Source of the DNA: AP-15 sp036008325
Lineage (GTDB): Bacteria; Pseudomonadota; Alphaproteobacteria; ATCC43930; CGMCC-115725
Assembly: GCA_036008325.1 (NCBI GenBank)
Contig: DASYNW010000252.1
Span: forward strand, 1 to 18,140
Direction: 5' to 3'
DNA: 18,140 bases
How positions within the stretch are numbered: the stretch's first letter is position 1; every line of letters starts with the position of its first letter. This document shows, piece by piece, positions 1 to 7,182 of this stretch. A program made the translations under genes and the position numbers. The notes under the pieces are model-generated. The model was not told where the DNA came from and ran no database searches. It worked only from the letters and a program-made list of their open reading frames with translations.

Positions 1-594
1 AGATCGAGCGGCAGCCGGGCGAGCGGCAGCAGCAGCGCCGGCGGCAGCGAGCGCTCGCTGCGCCAGTCCCCGGCGGCCCACACCAGCCCGACCCGCATAT
101 GCCCGGCGCGGCTCGCCGGCAATCGCAGAGGGCTTCTCGAGCCGGGGGCCGCACCAGATAGGGGACCCGGCCCGGCAGCTCGCTCAGGCGCAGGCGTAGC
201 GCATGGGCCAACTCCATCGACTCGATCGCGACATCCCATTCCGGCAGTTCGCCGCCGAGCGGATAGAGCGCCGCAGCGCCGGGAATGGAGCGCAGCAGCG
301 ACAGCAGCTCTGCCTGCGCCTCGACAATGACGCTGCGGGCGATTGCCGCCAGCTGCGGAACGAAGCGGATGAACTGCAGGGTGTCGCCGAAGCCGTGGTA
401 GCACCGCACCAGCACGCGCCGCCCCGCCAGTGCGTCCCGTCCCAGACCCAGCGCAGGTGATAGGGCCGATCGGCGCAGGACTCGCAGGACTGCCCGCGGC
501 GCTGCCGCATCACCCTCTCGCTCACGTCCCAGGCGCGCGCAAAGTCGCCGTCGAGCATCGCCTCAGTCCACGGGTCGGGACGCTGATCGGACAT
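1..594 (-). pseudogene. Broken glycosyltransferase family 9-like gene (TPR-associated type), 3' end outside the window
   Basis: The start is ATG at 592-594, 42 bases after the topoisomerase IB stop. The first ~52 codons (MSDQRPDPWTEAMLDGDF... to YHLRWVWDGT) match the linker that precedes the GT9-like domain in many TPR proteins. The frame is then lost. The domain continues one frame over with LAGRRVLVRCYHGFGDTLQF, a VIVEAQAELL strand and LPEWDVAIESMELAHALR. It shifts again at the G5 run at 144-148, after which MRVGLVWAAGDW and RSLPPALLLPLARLPLDL are read to the window edge. Both shifts look like loss of one base, near 431-434 and in the G-run. Relatives of this domain are ADP-heptose-transferase-like proteins of unknown acceptor. 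I infer a decaying gene; two assembly errors are the alternative, although most other genes here read cleanly. Confidence 0.7.
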
Positions 595-636
595 TGGCTC
601 AGCCGAAGTTCAGCGGCAGCCGGGCGCGCAATCCCA

Positions 637-1773
637 CTAGCCGGCGCGAGCCCGCCGCTGGGGCTGATTGCTTTCGTGCGCCAAATTCGACAGCCGCAGC
701 CGCAGAAAGGCGGTGACCGCGGCCTCCTCGGCGCTCATCCCGTCGATATTCTCGGCCAGATAGTCGCGGGTTCGTTCGGCCAAGGTGCGCAGCAGGGTGC
801 CGTCGAGATAGCCTTGGAAGATCGCCGGGTGAATATAACATTTGCGGCACACCGCGACCGTGTTGCCCAGATGCTTGGCGACCTGCTCGACGGCGCGCAC
901 GATCGTCGATTTCGCCAGCGCCTCGCTGTCCAACGCGGACAATTGCTGCAGCGCCGTCGCGGCGAGCTGGGTTCCGGCCCAGGTGCGGAAGTCCTTTGCC
1001 GTGATGTCCTCGCCGCTGATCCCGCGCAAATATTGGTTGACGTCGGTCGAGTCGAGCGTGTGTCGGGTGCCGTCGTGATCAACGTATTGGAACAGCTCGT
1101 AGCCGGGCAGGTCGCGGCAGTTCTTGACGATCCGCGCAAGCCGCCGGTCGGTGATCCGCCCCTCGTGCCGCACCCCGCTCTTGCCGCGAAAGCTGAGGCG
1201 GATTTCGTCGCCGGCGATCACCGCATGCCGGTCGCGCAAAGTGGTAAGCCCATAGCTTTTATTGGTTTTGGAATACTCGACGTTGCCGATGCGAAACAGG
1301 GTCAGCTCCAACAGGCGCACGATCGCCGCCAGAACCCGTTCGCGCGGCAGGCCGTGGCGGCGCAGATCGGCGTCGACCCGCGCCCGGATTTGCGGCAGCG
1401 CCCGGCTGAACATCAGCATGCGGCCGTACTTCGTCTCGTCGCGGGTCTCGCGCCAGCGCGGGTGATAGCGGTACTGCTTGCGTCCGCGGGCGTCGCGGCC
1501 GGTCGCCTGGATGTGGCCGTTGGGCGACGGGCAGATCCACACATCGACCCACGCCGGCGGGATGGCCAGCGCCTTGATGCGGCGCAAGGTCGCGAAATCG
1601 CCGATCAGCGCGCCGCCGCGGTCGCGGTAGTCGAACCCGTGGCGCGCCTTGTGCCGGGTGATCCCAGGATAGTCGTCGCTGACGTGCCGCAGCTGGGCGG
1701 CAATCGCCGCGGCGACCGGATCGTCGCCGGCGGACGCGGCTGGAGCGGCAGTCTCTTGCCTGCGCGCTGACAT
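637..1773 (-). CDS. DNA topoisomerase IB (poxvirus/bacterial type)
   Basis: This 378-residue protein relaxes DNA supercoils through a transient 3'-phosphotyrosyl link. The N-terminal domain (about residues 40-120) has the typical HGFDYRD, AIPPAWVDVWICP and GHIQATGRDARGRKQYRYH segments. The catalytic domain follows with R161 (RIGNVEY), K198 (FRGKSGV), R263 (AKDFRTWAGT), N304 (HLGNT) and the nucleophile Y313 (KCYIHP). The nine-residue spacing from N304 to the tyrosine matches the Deinococcus enzyme as I recall it. Length and residues indicate an active enzyme. The ATG at 1773 directly follows the stop of a 26-codon frame that has a better ribosome binding site, so translation may be coupled. 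The broken GT9-like gene lies downstream. Bacterial TopIB is usually an accessory, non-essential topoisomerase. Confidence 0.95.
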   Translation of the reverse strand: MSARRQETAAPAASAGDDPVAAAIAAQLRHVSDDYPGITRHKARHGFDYRDRGGALIGDFATLRRIKALAIPPAWVDVWICPSPNGHIQATGRDARGRKQYRYHPRWRETRDETKYGRMLMFSRALPQIRARVDADLRRHGLPRERVLAAIVRLLELTLFRIGNVEYSKTNKSYGLTTLRDRHAVIAGDEIRLSFRGKSGVRHEGRITDRRLARIVKNCRDLPGYELFQYVDHDGTRHTLDSTDVNQYLRGISGEDITAKDFRTWAGTQLAATALQQLSALDSEALAKSTIVRAVEQVAKHLGNTVAVCRKCYIHPAIFQGYLDGTLLRTLAERTRDYLAENIDGMSAEEAAVTAFLRLRLSNLAHESNQPQRRARAG

Positions 1774-1854
1774 CTAGCGGCAGGAAAACTGGTCGGGATG
1801 CCGCCGGGGCACGAGCGCAACAACGGCGTAGATCGACTCGGCGCCGCGTGGCAT
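1774..1854 (-). CDS. 26-residue small reading frame abutting topoisomerase IB
   Basis: The frame begins with ATG at 1852-1854 and encodes a peptide starting MPRGAESIYAVVALVPRRH. Its TAG stop (1774-1776) directly touches the ATG of topoisomerase IB. A strong Shine-Dalgarno AGGAGA lies at 1861-1866, six bases before the ATG. The topoisomerase has no comparable site of its own outside this frame. I see no known domain. It could be a translated leader that couples ribosomes to the topoisomerase, or the start of an ancestral longer gene. The ribosome binding site and stop/start junction are seen directly; function is inference. Confidence 0.45.
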   Translation of the reverse strand: MPRGAESIYAVVALVPRRHPDQFSCR

Positions 1855-2127
1855 AGCCTGTCTCCTGTTAGACTATCGGGCTAACCAGGGCGAGGTTGTT
1901 CAGGTTCCGAGGCGCCTTATACGGCGGACTCCTCCATACCGAGGGCAGTTGGGCTCGCCGGCATCGCTATCGCCGTGAAAATTCGACCGCCGAATTCGTG
2001 CAACGCCGCCGCTGCCCGCGGCGTTAGTGACGGGGTCGACCTGCGACACCACGGACCAAGGCCATTTCGGATTTCCACTGGCGGCAAGCCGATCCTGTAG
2101 CAGGGGTGGGACAATCGGAGGTCGGGC
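1855..2127. other. Intergenic region between the divergent topoisomerase IB and fdhF-remnant genes
   Basis: This 273-base stretch should hold promoters for both directions. The only clear signals are the ribosome binding sites at its ends: AGGAGA at 1861-1866 for the minus strand, and GGAGG before the ATG at 2128 for the plus strand. An open minus-strand frame at 1917-2186 covers most of it, but it runs into the oxidoreductase remnant, has no recognisable domain and no good start. I see no convincing -35/-10 pair or repeat. Confidence 0.5.
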
Positions 2128-2298
2128 ATGGCGATAGAGACCGAAGAGCGTTCGCTGGAACGCGGACGGCGGCGGTGGTGGTACAAGCCCTATGATTGGC
2201 CGGCCGGCGGCTGGGGCTCGGCGAGGTCTTCGGCCAAGAGCCTCACGCGCGAGCGGGTGATCGCGAGCGCTCCGCCGACTTTGATGCGCCAGAACCCG
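2128..2298 (+). pseudogene. N-terminal remnant of an FdhF/YdeP-family molybdopterin oxidoreductase
   Basis: The frame starts with ATG at 2128 behind a GGAGG ribosome binding site. It carries the family's N-terminal signature: WYKPYDWPAGGWGSARS (usual form KPYDHPAGGWG), then KSLTRERV and a segment ending LMRQN, which normally leads into the DGF-C-x(2)-C region. After about 57 codons, near 2296-2301, homology stops and fdhD sequence begins. The Cys region, the molybdopterin domains and about 700 residues are missing. The frame continues only to a stop at 2320-2322. Family members are formate dehydrogenase-like oxidoreductases often encoded beside fdhD, which fits a deletion within such a pair. 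A preserved start and ribosome binding site suggest a fairly recent deletion. Confidence 0.8.
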
Positions 2299-2515
2299 GG
2301 GCCGGCGGCGTGCTGCTGCTGATCAGCCGGGTTTCGGTCGAGATGGTGCGGGAAGTAGCGTCGTTCGGGGCCGGGCTGGTGGTGGCGGTATCGGCGCCGA
2401 CCGCGCTCGCAGTGCGCGCCGCCGACCGCGCCGGCATCACCCTGATCGCGGTGGCGCGGCGCGACGGGTCGAAGCCTTCACCCATTCGCAACGCATCCTC
2501 CCCAGCGCGGGCTGA
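2299..2515 (+). pseudogene. fdhD: C-terminal remnant of fdhD (formate dehydrogenase accessory sulfurtransferase)
   Basis: The frame reads GGVLLLISRVSVEMVREV, then VAVSAPTALAVRAADRAGI and TLIAVARRDG, the conserved C-terminal third of FdhD. FdhD delivers sulfur to the molybdenum cofactor of formate dehydrogenases. After RRDG the family sequence continues in another frame as VEAFTHSQRILPSAG with a stop at 2513-2515. One base is missing near 2464-2467, probably from a G-run. The N-terminal two thirds, including the sulfur-carrying cysteine motif, are absent. It is joined out of frame to the oxidoreductase remnant at about 2296-2301. Not functional as read. A complete fdhD may exist elsewhere in the genome. 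Confidence 0.85.
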
Positions 2516-2592
2516 CCGGGCTCGCCCCGGCCGGGCCGGTGCGGCGCTTCGCGATCGTCGCGGGCACGCTTACCATTGACTAGGATGAGAAC

Positions 2593-3012
2593 ATGAAAAG
2601 GTCGGGCGCGAGCCAAGGTCAGCCGGCATCGGAGCTCATCTCGCAAAGAATCGCTGAACTCGGGGACTGGCGCGGGGAAACCCTCAGCAGAATGCGCAAG
2701 CTCATCAAGGAAGCAGACCCGGACGTCGTCGAGGAGTGGAAATGGATGGGCACTCCGATTTGGGCGCACGACGGCATCATCTGCACTGGCGAATCCTACA
2801 AGAATGTCGTGAAGCTCACCTTCGCCAAGGGCGCGTCTCTGAAGGATCCGGCCCGTCTCTTCAACTCGAGTCTCGACGGAAACGTACGCCGTGCGATCGA
2901 CATCCACGAAGCAGAAGAAATCGACGAGTCCGCCTTCAAGGCGCTCGTTCGCCAAGCGATCGCCCTCAACAGTTCTGCCAAGTCTAAATCTTTGAAGAAA
3001 GCGAAGTCCTAG
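2593..3012 (+). CDS. DUF1801 domain protein (YdhG/YdeI-like)
   Basis: This is a small soluble 139-residue protein. It has an N-terminal ELISQRIAELGDWRGETLSR helix region, a central EEWKWMGTPIWAHDGIICTG segment and a KNVVKLTFAKGASLKDP...LFNSSLDGN...RAIDIHE core, all typical of DUF1801 proteins. The C-terminus is lysine-rich (KSKSLKKAKS). The biochemical role of the family is not settled; structural relatives have a small alpha/beta fold. The start at 2593 has a modest AGGATGAG ribosome binding site. It follows the fdhD remnant on the same strand after 77 bases and is intact, so the decay seen just upstream has not reached it. Confidence 0.85.
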   Translation: MKRSGASQGQPASELISQRIAELGDWRGETLSRMRKLIKEADPDVVEEWKWMGTPIWAHDGIICTGESYKNVVKLTFAKGASLKDPARLFNSSLDGNVRRAIDIHEAEEIDESAFKALVRQAIALNSSAKSKSLKKAKS

Positions 3013-3089
3013 GGCATTCTACCTTTTGGCGCAGCGTTCATCCAATCACCTATCTGCTCTTGCGCCTGAGGAAAACTGAAGTTTTTGAG

Positions 3090-3119
3090 TTGACAGCAGC
3101 CGGATGACGCCGACCCTGT
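3090..3119 (+). promoter_or_regulatory. Possible sigma-70 promoter for the SDR gene
   Basis: A perfect TTGACA lies at 3090-3095 in an AT-richer stretch that stands out from the surrounding DNA. A weak -10 candidate (ACCCTG or CCCTGT) lies 17-18 bases downstream, about 30 bases before the SDR start. The -10 match is poor, so this is tentative. Confidence 0.25.
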
Positions 3120-3147
3120 AGCAACCAGGACGGAGGGAGGAAGACCG

Positions 3148-3927
3148 ATGCGGCTCGAAGGCAAGATCGGCATCGTCACCGCGGCGGCCTCGGGGATGGG
3201 GCGGGCGGGCGCCTTGCGCTTTGCCCGCGAAGGGGCGGCGGTCGGCGTTGTCGACATCGACCAGGCCGGGGTTGATGCCGTCGTCGCCGAGATCACTGCC
3301 GCCGGCGGAAGGGCGCAGGGCCTGGTCGGCGATCTCTTACAGGACGATTTCGCCCGCGCCATCGTGCGTCGCACCGCCACCGCTTTTGGCGGGCTCGATT
3401 TCGTCTGGAACCATGTCGGCCATCCCGGCCCCGCCTCGATCGAGGGCATCGAGATGGCCGAATTCGATATCGCCATCGCGCTCAATCTGCGCACCGTGCT
3501 GCTGACGACCGAAGCCGCGATCCCCGAATTGCGCGCCCGTGGCGGCGGCGCCCTCTTGTATACCGCCTCGACCTCGGGGCTGGTCGGCTCGGCGTTCAGC
3601 CCGGTCTATTCGATGGCCAAGTTCGGCGTCGTCGGCTTTGTGCGCTCGCTCGCCAAGCGGCTGGCGCCCGACAAGATCCGGGTCAACGCGATCTGCCCCG
3701 GCCCGATCGACACCCCGATGCTGCGGGTCTTTGTCGCCCGCCCCGACCAGCAGCGCACCCAGGGGGAGGACAAGGAGGCGCTGGTAGAGGCGCGCGGCCG
3801 GCAGAACCCGATGGGCCGCACCGGCAAGCCCGACGAGATCGCCAACGCCGCCCTCTTCCTGCTCTCGGACGAAGCCTCCTTTGTCTCCGGCGCCGCCCTC
3901 CCGGTCGACGGCGCCGCCACCGCGTGA
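3148..3927 (+). CDS. SDR-family NAD(P)-dependent oxidoreductase
   Basis: This is a classical short-chain dehydrogenase of 259 residues with a Rossmann fold. The cofactor loop is T11-A-A-A-S15-G16-M-G18, and the acidic D36 after beta-2 suggests NAD over NADP. N113 lies in ALNLRT. The catalytic set is S141, Y154 and K158 (YSMAK). The post-catalytic NAICPGPIDTPM segment and C-terminal SFVSGAALPVDGA are standard. The usual NNAG motif is replaced by N88-H-V-G. A clear GGAGG precedes the ATG at 3148. The substrate is not predictable. It converges on the dehalogenase-like gene, which ends 33 bases away, so it is not in an operon with its neighbours. Confidence 0.93.
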   Translation: MRLEGKIGIVTAAASGMGRAGALRFAREGAAVGVVDIDQAGVDAVVAEITAAGGRAQGLVGDLLQDDFARAIVRRTATAFGGLDFVWNHVGHPGPASIEGIEMAEFDIAIALNLRTVLLTTEAAIPELRARGGGALLYTASTSGLVGSAFSPVYSMAKFGVVGFVRSLAKRLAPDKIRVNAICPGPIDTPMLRVFVARPDQQRTQGEDKEALVEARGRQNPMGRTGKPDEIANAALFLLSDEASFVSGAALPVDGAATA

Positions 3928-3960
3928 GCTCCGCAATCGCCCGCAATTGAAGGAATGCGG

Positions 3961-4851
3961 CTACGCCTGTTCCCCAGCGAAAAAACCATGCAATGCCTTA
4001 TAGGCATCGTCCGGCGCTTCTTCGGGGATAAAGTGGCCGCTGTCGATCGCTTGGCCAGAGACGTTTTCGGCGTGGTCGCGCCAGACCCCGAGCACGTCGT
4101 AGCCGCTGCCTTGCGAGCTGCGCTCTCCCCACAGCATCAGCAGCGGCATCGCCAGCTTGCGGCCGCGGTCGGCGCGGTCGTGCTCGAGGTCGATCGAGGC
4201 CCCGGCGCGGTATTCGGCGCAGGTGGCGCGAATCGTCTCGGGGTTCCTGAAGCAGCGCAGATAGTCGGCGAACGCCTCGGGTTCGAGCTTCACCGGATCG
4301 CGCAGCAGTGCTGCGAGCTGGTGGCGCAGAAAAAACTCGGCCTCGGCGCCGATCAGCCGCTCCGGCAGCCCGCCCGGCTGGATCAGGAAGAACCAGTGCC
4401 AGCTCGAAGTCGCGGCCTTCTGGTCGATCGTCTCAAACCGGTAGAGTGTCGGCACGATGTCGAGCAGCGCCAGGCGCTGGACCCGCTCGGCATGGTCGCG
4501 GGCCAAGCGATGGGCGACCCGCGCGCCGCGGTCGTGACCGGCGACGGCGAAGCGCTCGAAGCCCAATGCCGCCATCGTCTCGACCTGGTCCCGGGCCAAT
4601 GCGCGCTTCGAGTAATTCGCGCTGTCGGACCCGGCCGGCGGCTTCGCGCTGTCGCCGTAGCCCCTGAGATCGGGAATGACGACGGTGAACTCTCGGGCGA
4701 GACGCGGCGCCACCTTGCGCCACATCAAGTGGGTCTGCGGATAACCGTGCAGCAATAGGAGCGGCGGGCCGCTGCCGCCGGTCACCAGGTTGATTTCGGC
4801 GCCCGAGGTCGCGATCCGGCGCTGCGCGAAGCCCGGGAAAAACTCGGTCAT
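3961..4851 (-). CDS. Alpha/beta hydrolase with the fluoroacetate (haloacetate) dehalogenase residue set
   Basis: This soluble protein has 296 residues. The fold motifs are LLLLHGYPQTH (oxyanion region), DLRGYGDS and the nucleophile elbow GHDRGAR. The predicted triad is D107, D131 (LLDIVPT) and H273 (DSGHFIPEEAP). R108 and R111 are placed to bind a carboxylate. H152, W153 (SSWHWFF) and Y214 (AEYRAG) occupy the halide-pocket positions. These correspond, with nearly the same spacing, to D110, R111, R114, D134, H155, W156, Y219 and H280 of the Rhodopseudomonas enzyme RPA1163 as I recall them. Such enzymes hydrolyse haloacetates to glycolate and halide. The related alternative is epoxide hydrolase, whose two cap tyrosines are not evident here. 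It follows the VOC gene by 11 bases, probably on one transcript. Confidence 0.88.
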   Translation of the reverse strand: MTEFFPGFAQRRIATSGAEINLVTGGSGPPLLLLHGYPQTHLMWRKVAPRLAREFTVVIPDLRGYGDSAKPPAGSDSANYSKRALARDQVETMAALGFERFAVAGHDRGARVAHRLARDHAERVQRLALLDIVPTLYRFETIDQKAATSSWHWFFLIQPGGLPERLIGAEAEFFLRHQLAALLRDPVKLEPEAFADYLRCFRNPETIRATCAEYRAGASIDLEHDRADRGRKLAMPLLMLWGERSSQGSGYDVLGVWRDHAENVSGQAIDSGHFIPEEAPDDAYKALHGFFAGEQA

Positions 4852-4862
4852 CGTCGTGACGC

Positions 4863-5312
4863 CTACAGCCCGCGGGTCGCCTCGCCCTTGAGCTCGACGG
4901 TGTTGCCGTCGGGGTCGGTGATGTAGATCGACGGGCCGTAGCCCTCAGCCCCATAGCGCTCGTGAACCTCGCCCGGATCGACCCCGTGCCGTTCGAGATG
5001 CGCCTTCAGCGCGGCCGCGTCGAACCCGACGACCCGCACCGCGAAGTGATCCATATTGCGGGCGGCTTGATCGAGGGCACCATGCGGGGACAACGCGCTC
5101 GGCACCAGGTCGATCAGCGAGGCTCCGGCGCGCAGCTGCACCAGCCGCGGCTGCTGCAATTCGCGCTCTACATGCAAGCCCAGCACATCCTTGTAAAAGG
5201 CGATCGCGCGATCGAGGCTGCCGACCCGAAGCACGACGTGGTCGAGCCCGCCGATGCGGATGGCGCCTTTGGTCGAGCCTGCTGCGATTTCGGTAGTTAC
5301 CGTGTCGGGCAT
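4863..5312 (-). CDS. VOC-family (glyoxalase/dioxygenase fold) protein
   Basis: This 149-residue protein consists of two beta-alpha-beta(3) modules. Likely metal ligands are H25 (GLDHVVLRV), H89 (NMDHFAVRV) and E140 (GNTVELKGE). The YITDPDGNTVEL ending is characteristic of the superfamily. I chose the ATG at 5312 (MPDTVTTEI) because GGGAGG lies just before it; an upstream in-frame ATG at 5372 would add 20 residues without such support. VOC proteins include lyases, isomerases, dioxygenases and resistance proteins, so the reaction is open. Its stop lies 11 bases before the dehalogenase-like gene, suggesting a shared transcript and perhaps a shared substrate pathway. Confidence 0.88.
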   Translation of the reverse strand: MPDTVTTEIAAGSTKGAIRIGGLDHVVLRVGSLDRAIAFYKDVLGLHVERELQQPRLVQLRAGASLIDLVPSALSPHGALDQAARNMDHFAVRVVGFDAAALKAHLERHGVDPGEVHERYGAEGYGPSIYITDPDGNTVELKGEATRGL

Positions 5313-5400
5313 CGTCGCCTCCCTGCGCTCTCGTTTGCCGATCGTCGAGCATGCCGCAGCGGCGGGCTCCAAGGCAAGCGGCCCGCCCGGCTCGACCGCT

Positions 5401-6252
5401 CTAATCGACGATGTCGAGGCCGAGATCGAGGATCGGGGCGCTATGGGTGATCCAGCCGGACGAAATCAGATCGACCCCGGTGGCGGCGACCGCGGCCGCG
5501 GTCTCGGGGCTGATCCGGCCCGAGGCTTCGGTCACCGCCCGGCCGTCGACCATCGCCACCGCGCGCCGCAGGGTTTCGGGCGTCATATTGTCGAGCAGCA
5601 CCGCGTCGACCCCGACTTCGAGCGCCTCGGCCAGCTGGTCCAGAGTGTCGACCTCGAGCTCGATCTTGACGAGGTGCCCGGCATGACGGCGCGCGCGTTC
5701 GAGCGCCGGCCGCACCCCGCCGGCGAGCGCTATGTGGTTGTCCTTGATCAGCATCGCATCGTCGAGGCCGAAGCGGTGGTTGGCGCCGCCGCCGAGGCGC
5801 ACCGCCTCTTTTTCGAGGGTGCGCAGCAACGGCGTGGTCTTGCGCGTGCACACGATCCTGGCCCCGGACCCAGCAGCCATCGTGCCGGCGATCGCATCGG
5901 CGAGCGCGCGGGTCGCCGTGGCCACCCCGGACATCCGGCAGAGGAAATTGAGCGCGGTGCGCTCGGCGGCCAGGACCGGCCGGGCGCGGCCGCAGATGCG
6001 GGCGACCGTGTCGCCCGGCGCGATGCGGGCGCCATCGGCGCGCCGGCGCTCGATGCGCAATCCGGGATCAACGAGCTCGAAGGCGAGGAGTGCGGCGTCG
6101 AGCCCGGCGACCACCCCGGGCTGGCGCGCCGCGATGACCGCCTCGATCTCGGCGTCCTCAGGCACGATCGCATCGGTCGTGATGTCGCCGGCGCGCCCCA
6201 GATCTTCCAACAGCGCGGCGCGGACGATCGGCTCGATCAGGATGCGCATCAT
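5401..6252 (-). CDS. nadC: Nicotinate-nucleotide pyrophosphorylase, carboxylating (quinolinate phosphoribosyltransferase)
   Basis: NadC converts quinolinate and PRPP into nicotinate mononucleotide, CO2 and pyrophosphate, the last de novo step before the shared NAD route. The 283-residue protein has all hallmark segments: EDLGRAGDITTDA at the N-terminus, RTALNFLCRMSGVAT (R106), CTRKTTP (R137, K138), RLGGGANHRFGLDDAMLIKDNH (H159, R160, K170), an LDNM turn, EASGRISPE and the phosphate-binding SSGWITH. Two ATGs stand in tandem (6250-6252 and 6247-6249) behind a GGGGAAA ribosome binding site; either may be used. The frame stays open far upstream through the permease gene, but only this part resembles NadC. 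It lies downstream of nadA and the TauE-like permease. Confidence 0.96.
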   Translation of the reverse strand: MMRILIEPIVRAALLEDLGRAGDITTDAIVPEDAEIEAVIAARQPGVVAGLDAALLAFELVDPGLRIERRRADGARIAPGDTVARICGRARPVLAAERTALNFLCRMSGVATATRALADAIAGTMAAGSGARIVCTRKTTPLLRTLEKEAVRLGGGANHRFGLDDAMLIKDNHIALAGGVRPALERARRHAGHLVKIELEVDTLDQLAEALEVGVDAVLLDNMTPETLRRAVAMVDGRAVTEASGRISPETAAAVAATGVDLISSGWITHSAPILDLGLDIVD

Positions 6253-6311
6253 TTTCCCCGTTACTGAGAATTTACCGAAGTGCGGGTCTTCTGACGGTGC
6301 CGGCCGCCGGG

Positions 6312-7142
6312 TCAGATCACCGGGACGACGAGGCTCGCCAGGAAACTCGAGGCGACGAGCAGCAGAAACAGGCCGAACCCGATTTCGAGCTTGCGCTTGG
6401 GCAACCGGTGCGCCAGACGGGCGCCGAACGGCGCGACCCAGCTCGAGAGCGGCGCGATCAGCACCACGCCGATCACCGAGACGAAGCCGAGCGACAGCGG
6501 CGGCAGCAGGGCCTGATGCGGCAGGCCGGCGAGGACATAGCCGATGGTGCCGGCGAACGTGATCGGGACGCCGAGGCCGGCGGCGGTCGCCACCGCGTTG
6601 TGAATCGGCTTGCCGTAGAGCGTCAATATCATCGTCACCAGCGAGCCGCCGGCGATCCCCATCAACGAGGAGCCGAGGCCGATCGCGAAGCCGTACCCGG
6701 TCATCGCCGCCGCACCCGGCAACTCGCTGCCCAAGACCCAGCCACCGCCGCCGCCGACCAGAAGCTTGGCCGCGATCAGGCAGGCGATCAGCACGAACGC
6801 CGCCTTGAACGTCTCGGGCGGGGCCAGCGCCGCCAGGACGGAGCCGACCGCGACACCCGCCATCGAAGGCAGCGCCCAGCTCCGCATGACCTCGGGGAGC
6901 ACGAAGCCGCGTACCTTGTGCGCCCGGTAAGAGCGCACCGCCGTCGGCACGATGATCGCGAGCGAGGTGCCGATGCACAGCTGCATGCGCACGGGCCCGG
7001 GCACGCCGAGAAGGCGGAACACCTCGAACAGCACCGGAACGATGACAGCGCCGCCGCCGATGCCGAACAGCCCGGCGAGGACACCGGTCACCACCCCGGC
7101 GGCCATGACGCTTGCCGCCAGCCATGCAAGCTCGCCCGTCAT
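6312..7142 (-). CDS. TauE/SafE-family membrane permease
   Basis: This integral membrane protein has 276 residues and about eight hydrophobic segments. It has the two-repeat layout of the family: GLFGIGGGAVIVPVL near residues 25-39, and the second-repeat equivalent MGIAGGSLVTMILTLYGKP in the second half. Family members are proposed to export sulfite, sulfoacetate or other small organosulfur and carboxylate anions; the substrate here is unknown. The assigned ATG at 7142 has AGGAG almost touching it, which is too close to be ideal; an ATG 12 codons further in is an alternative. It sits between nadA (40 bases) and nadC (59 bases), where nadB is often found. Confidence 0.9.
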   Translation of the reverse strand: MTGELAWLAASVMAAGVVTGVLAGLFGIGGGAVIVPVLFEVFRLLGVPGPVRMQLCIGTSLAIIVPTAVRSYRAHKVRGFVLPEVMRSWALPSMAGVAVGSVLAALAPPETFKAAFVLIACLIAAKLLVGGGGGWVLGSELPGAAAMTGYGFAIGLGSSLMGIAGGSLVTMILTLYGKPIHNAVATAAGLGVPITFAGTIGYVLAGLPHQALLPPLSLGFVSVIGVVLIAPLSSWVAPFGARLAHRLPKRKLEIGFGLFLLLVASSFLASLVVPVI

Positions 7143-7182
7143 CTCCTGCTCGGCACCCGAGCGGGCGTGATGGGGAAAGATT

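Noticed and set aside
430..1770. A 446-codon plus-strand open frame opposite topoisomerase IB
   Set aside because: It mirrors a clearly recognised gene and has low-complexity Ala/Arg/Gly/Gln composition with no domain.
1880..1916. Possible tRNA fragment (GGTTCCGAGGCGCC near 1903-1916)
   Set aside because: The T-arm-like string is not accompanied by an anticodon arm, acceptor pairing or CCA.
1917..2186. An 89-codon minus-strand frame upstream of the topoisomerase
   Set aside because: It overlaps the recognised fdhF remnant antisense, has no domain, and its start lacks a ribosome binding site.
5401..7125. A 574-codon minus-strand open frame spanning nadC and the permease region
   Set aside because: Only the part up to 6252 is NadC. 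The upstream part is a different frame of the permease gene, arginine-rich and without homology, as is usual in GC-rich DNA.
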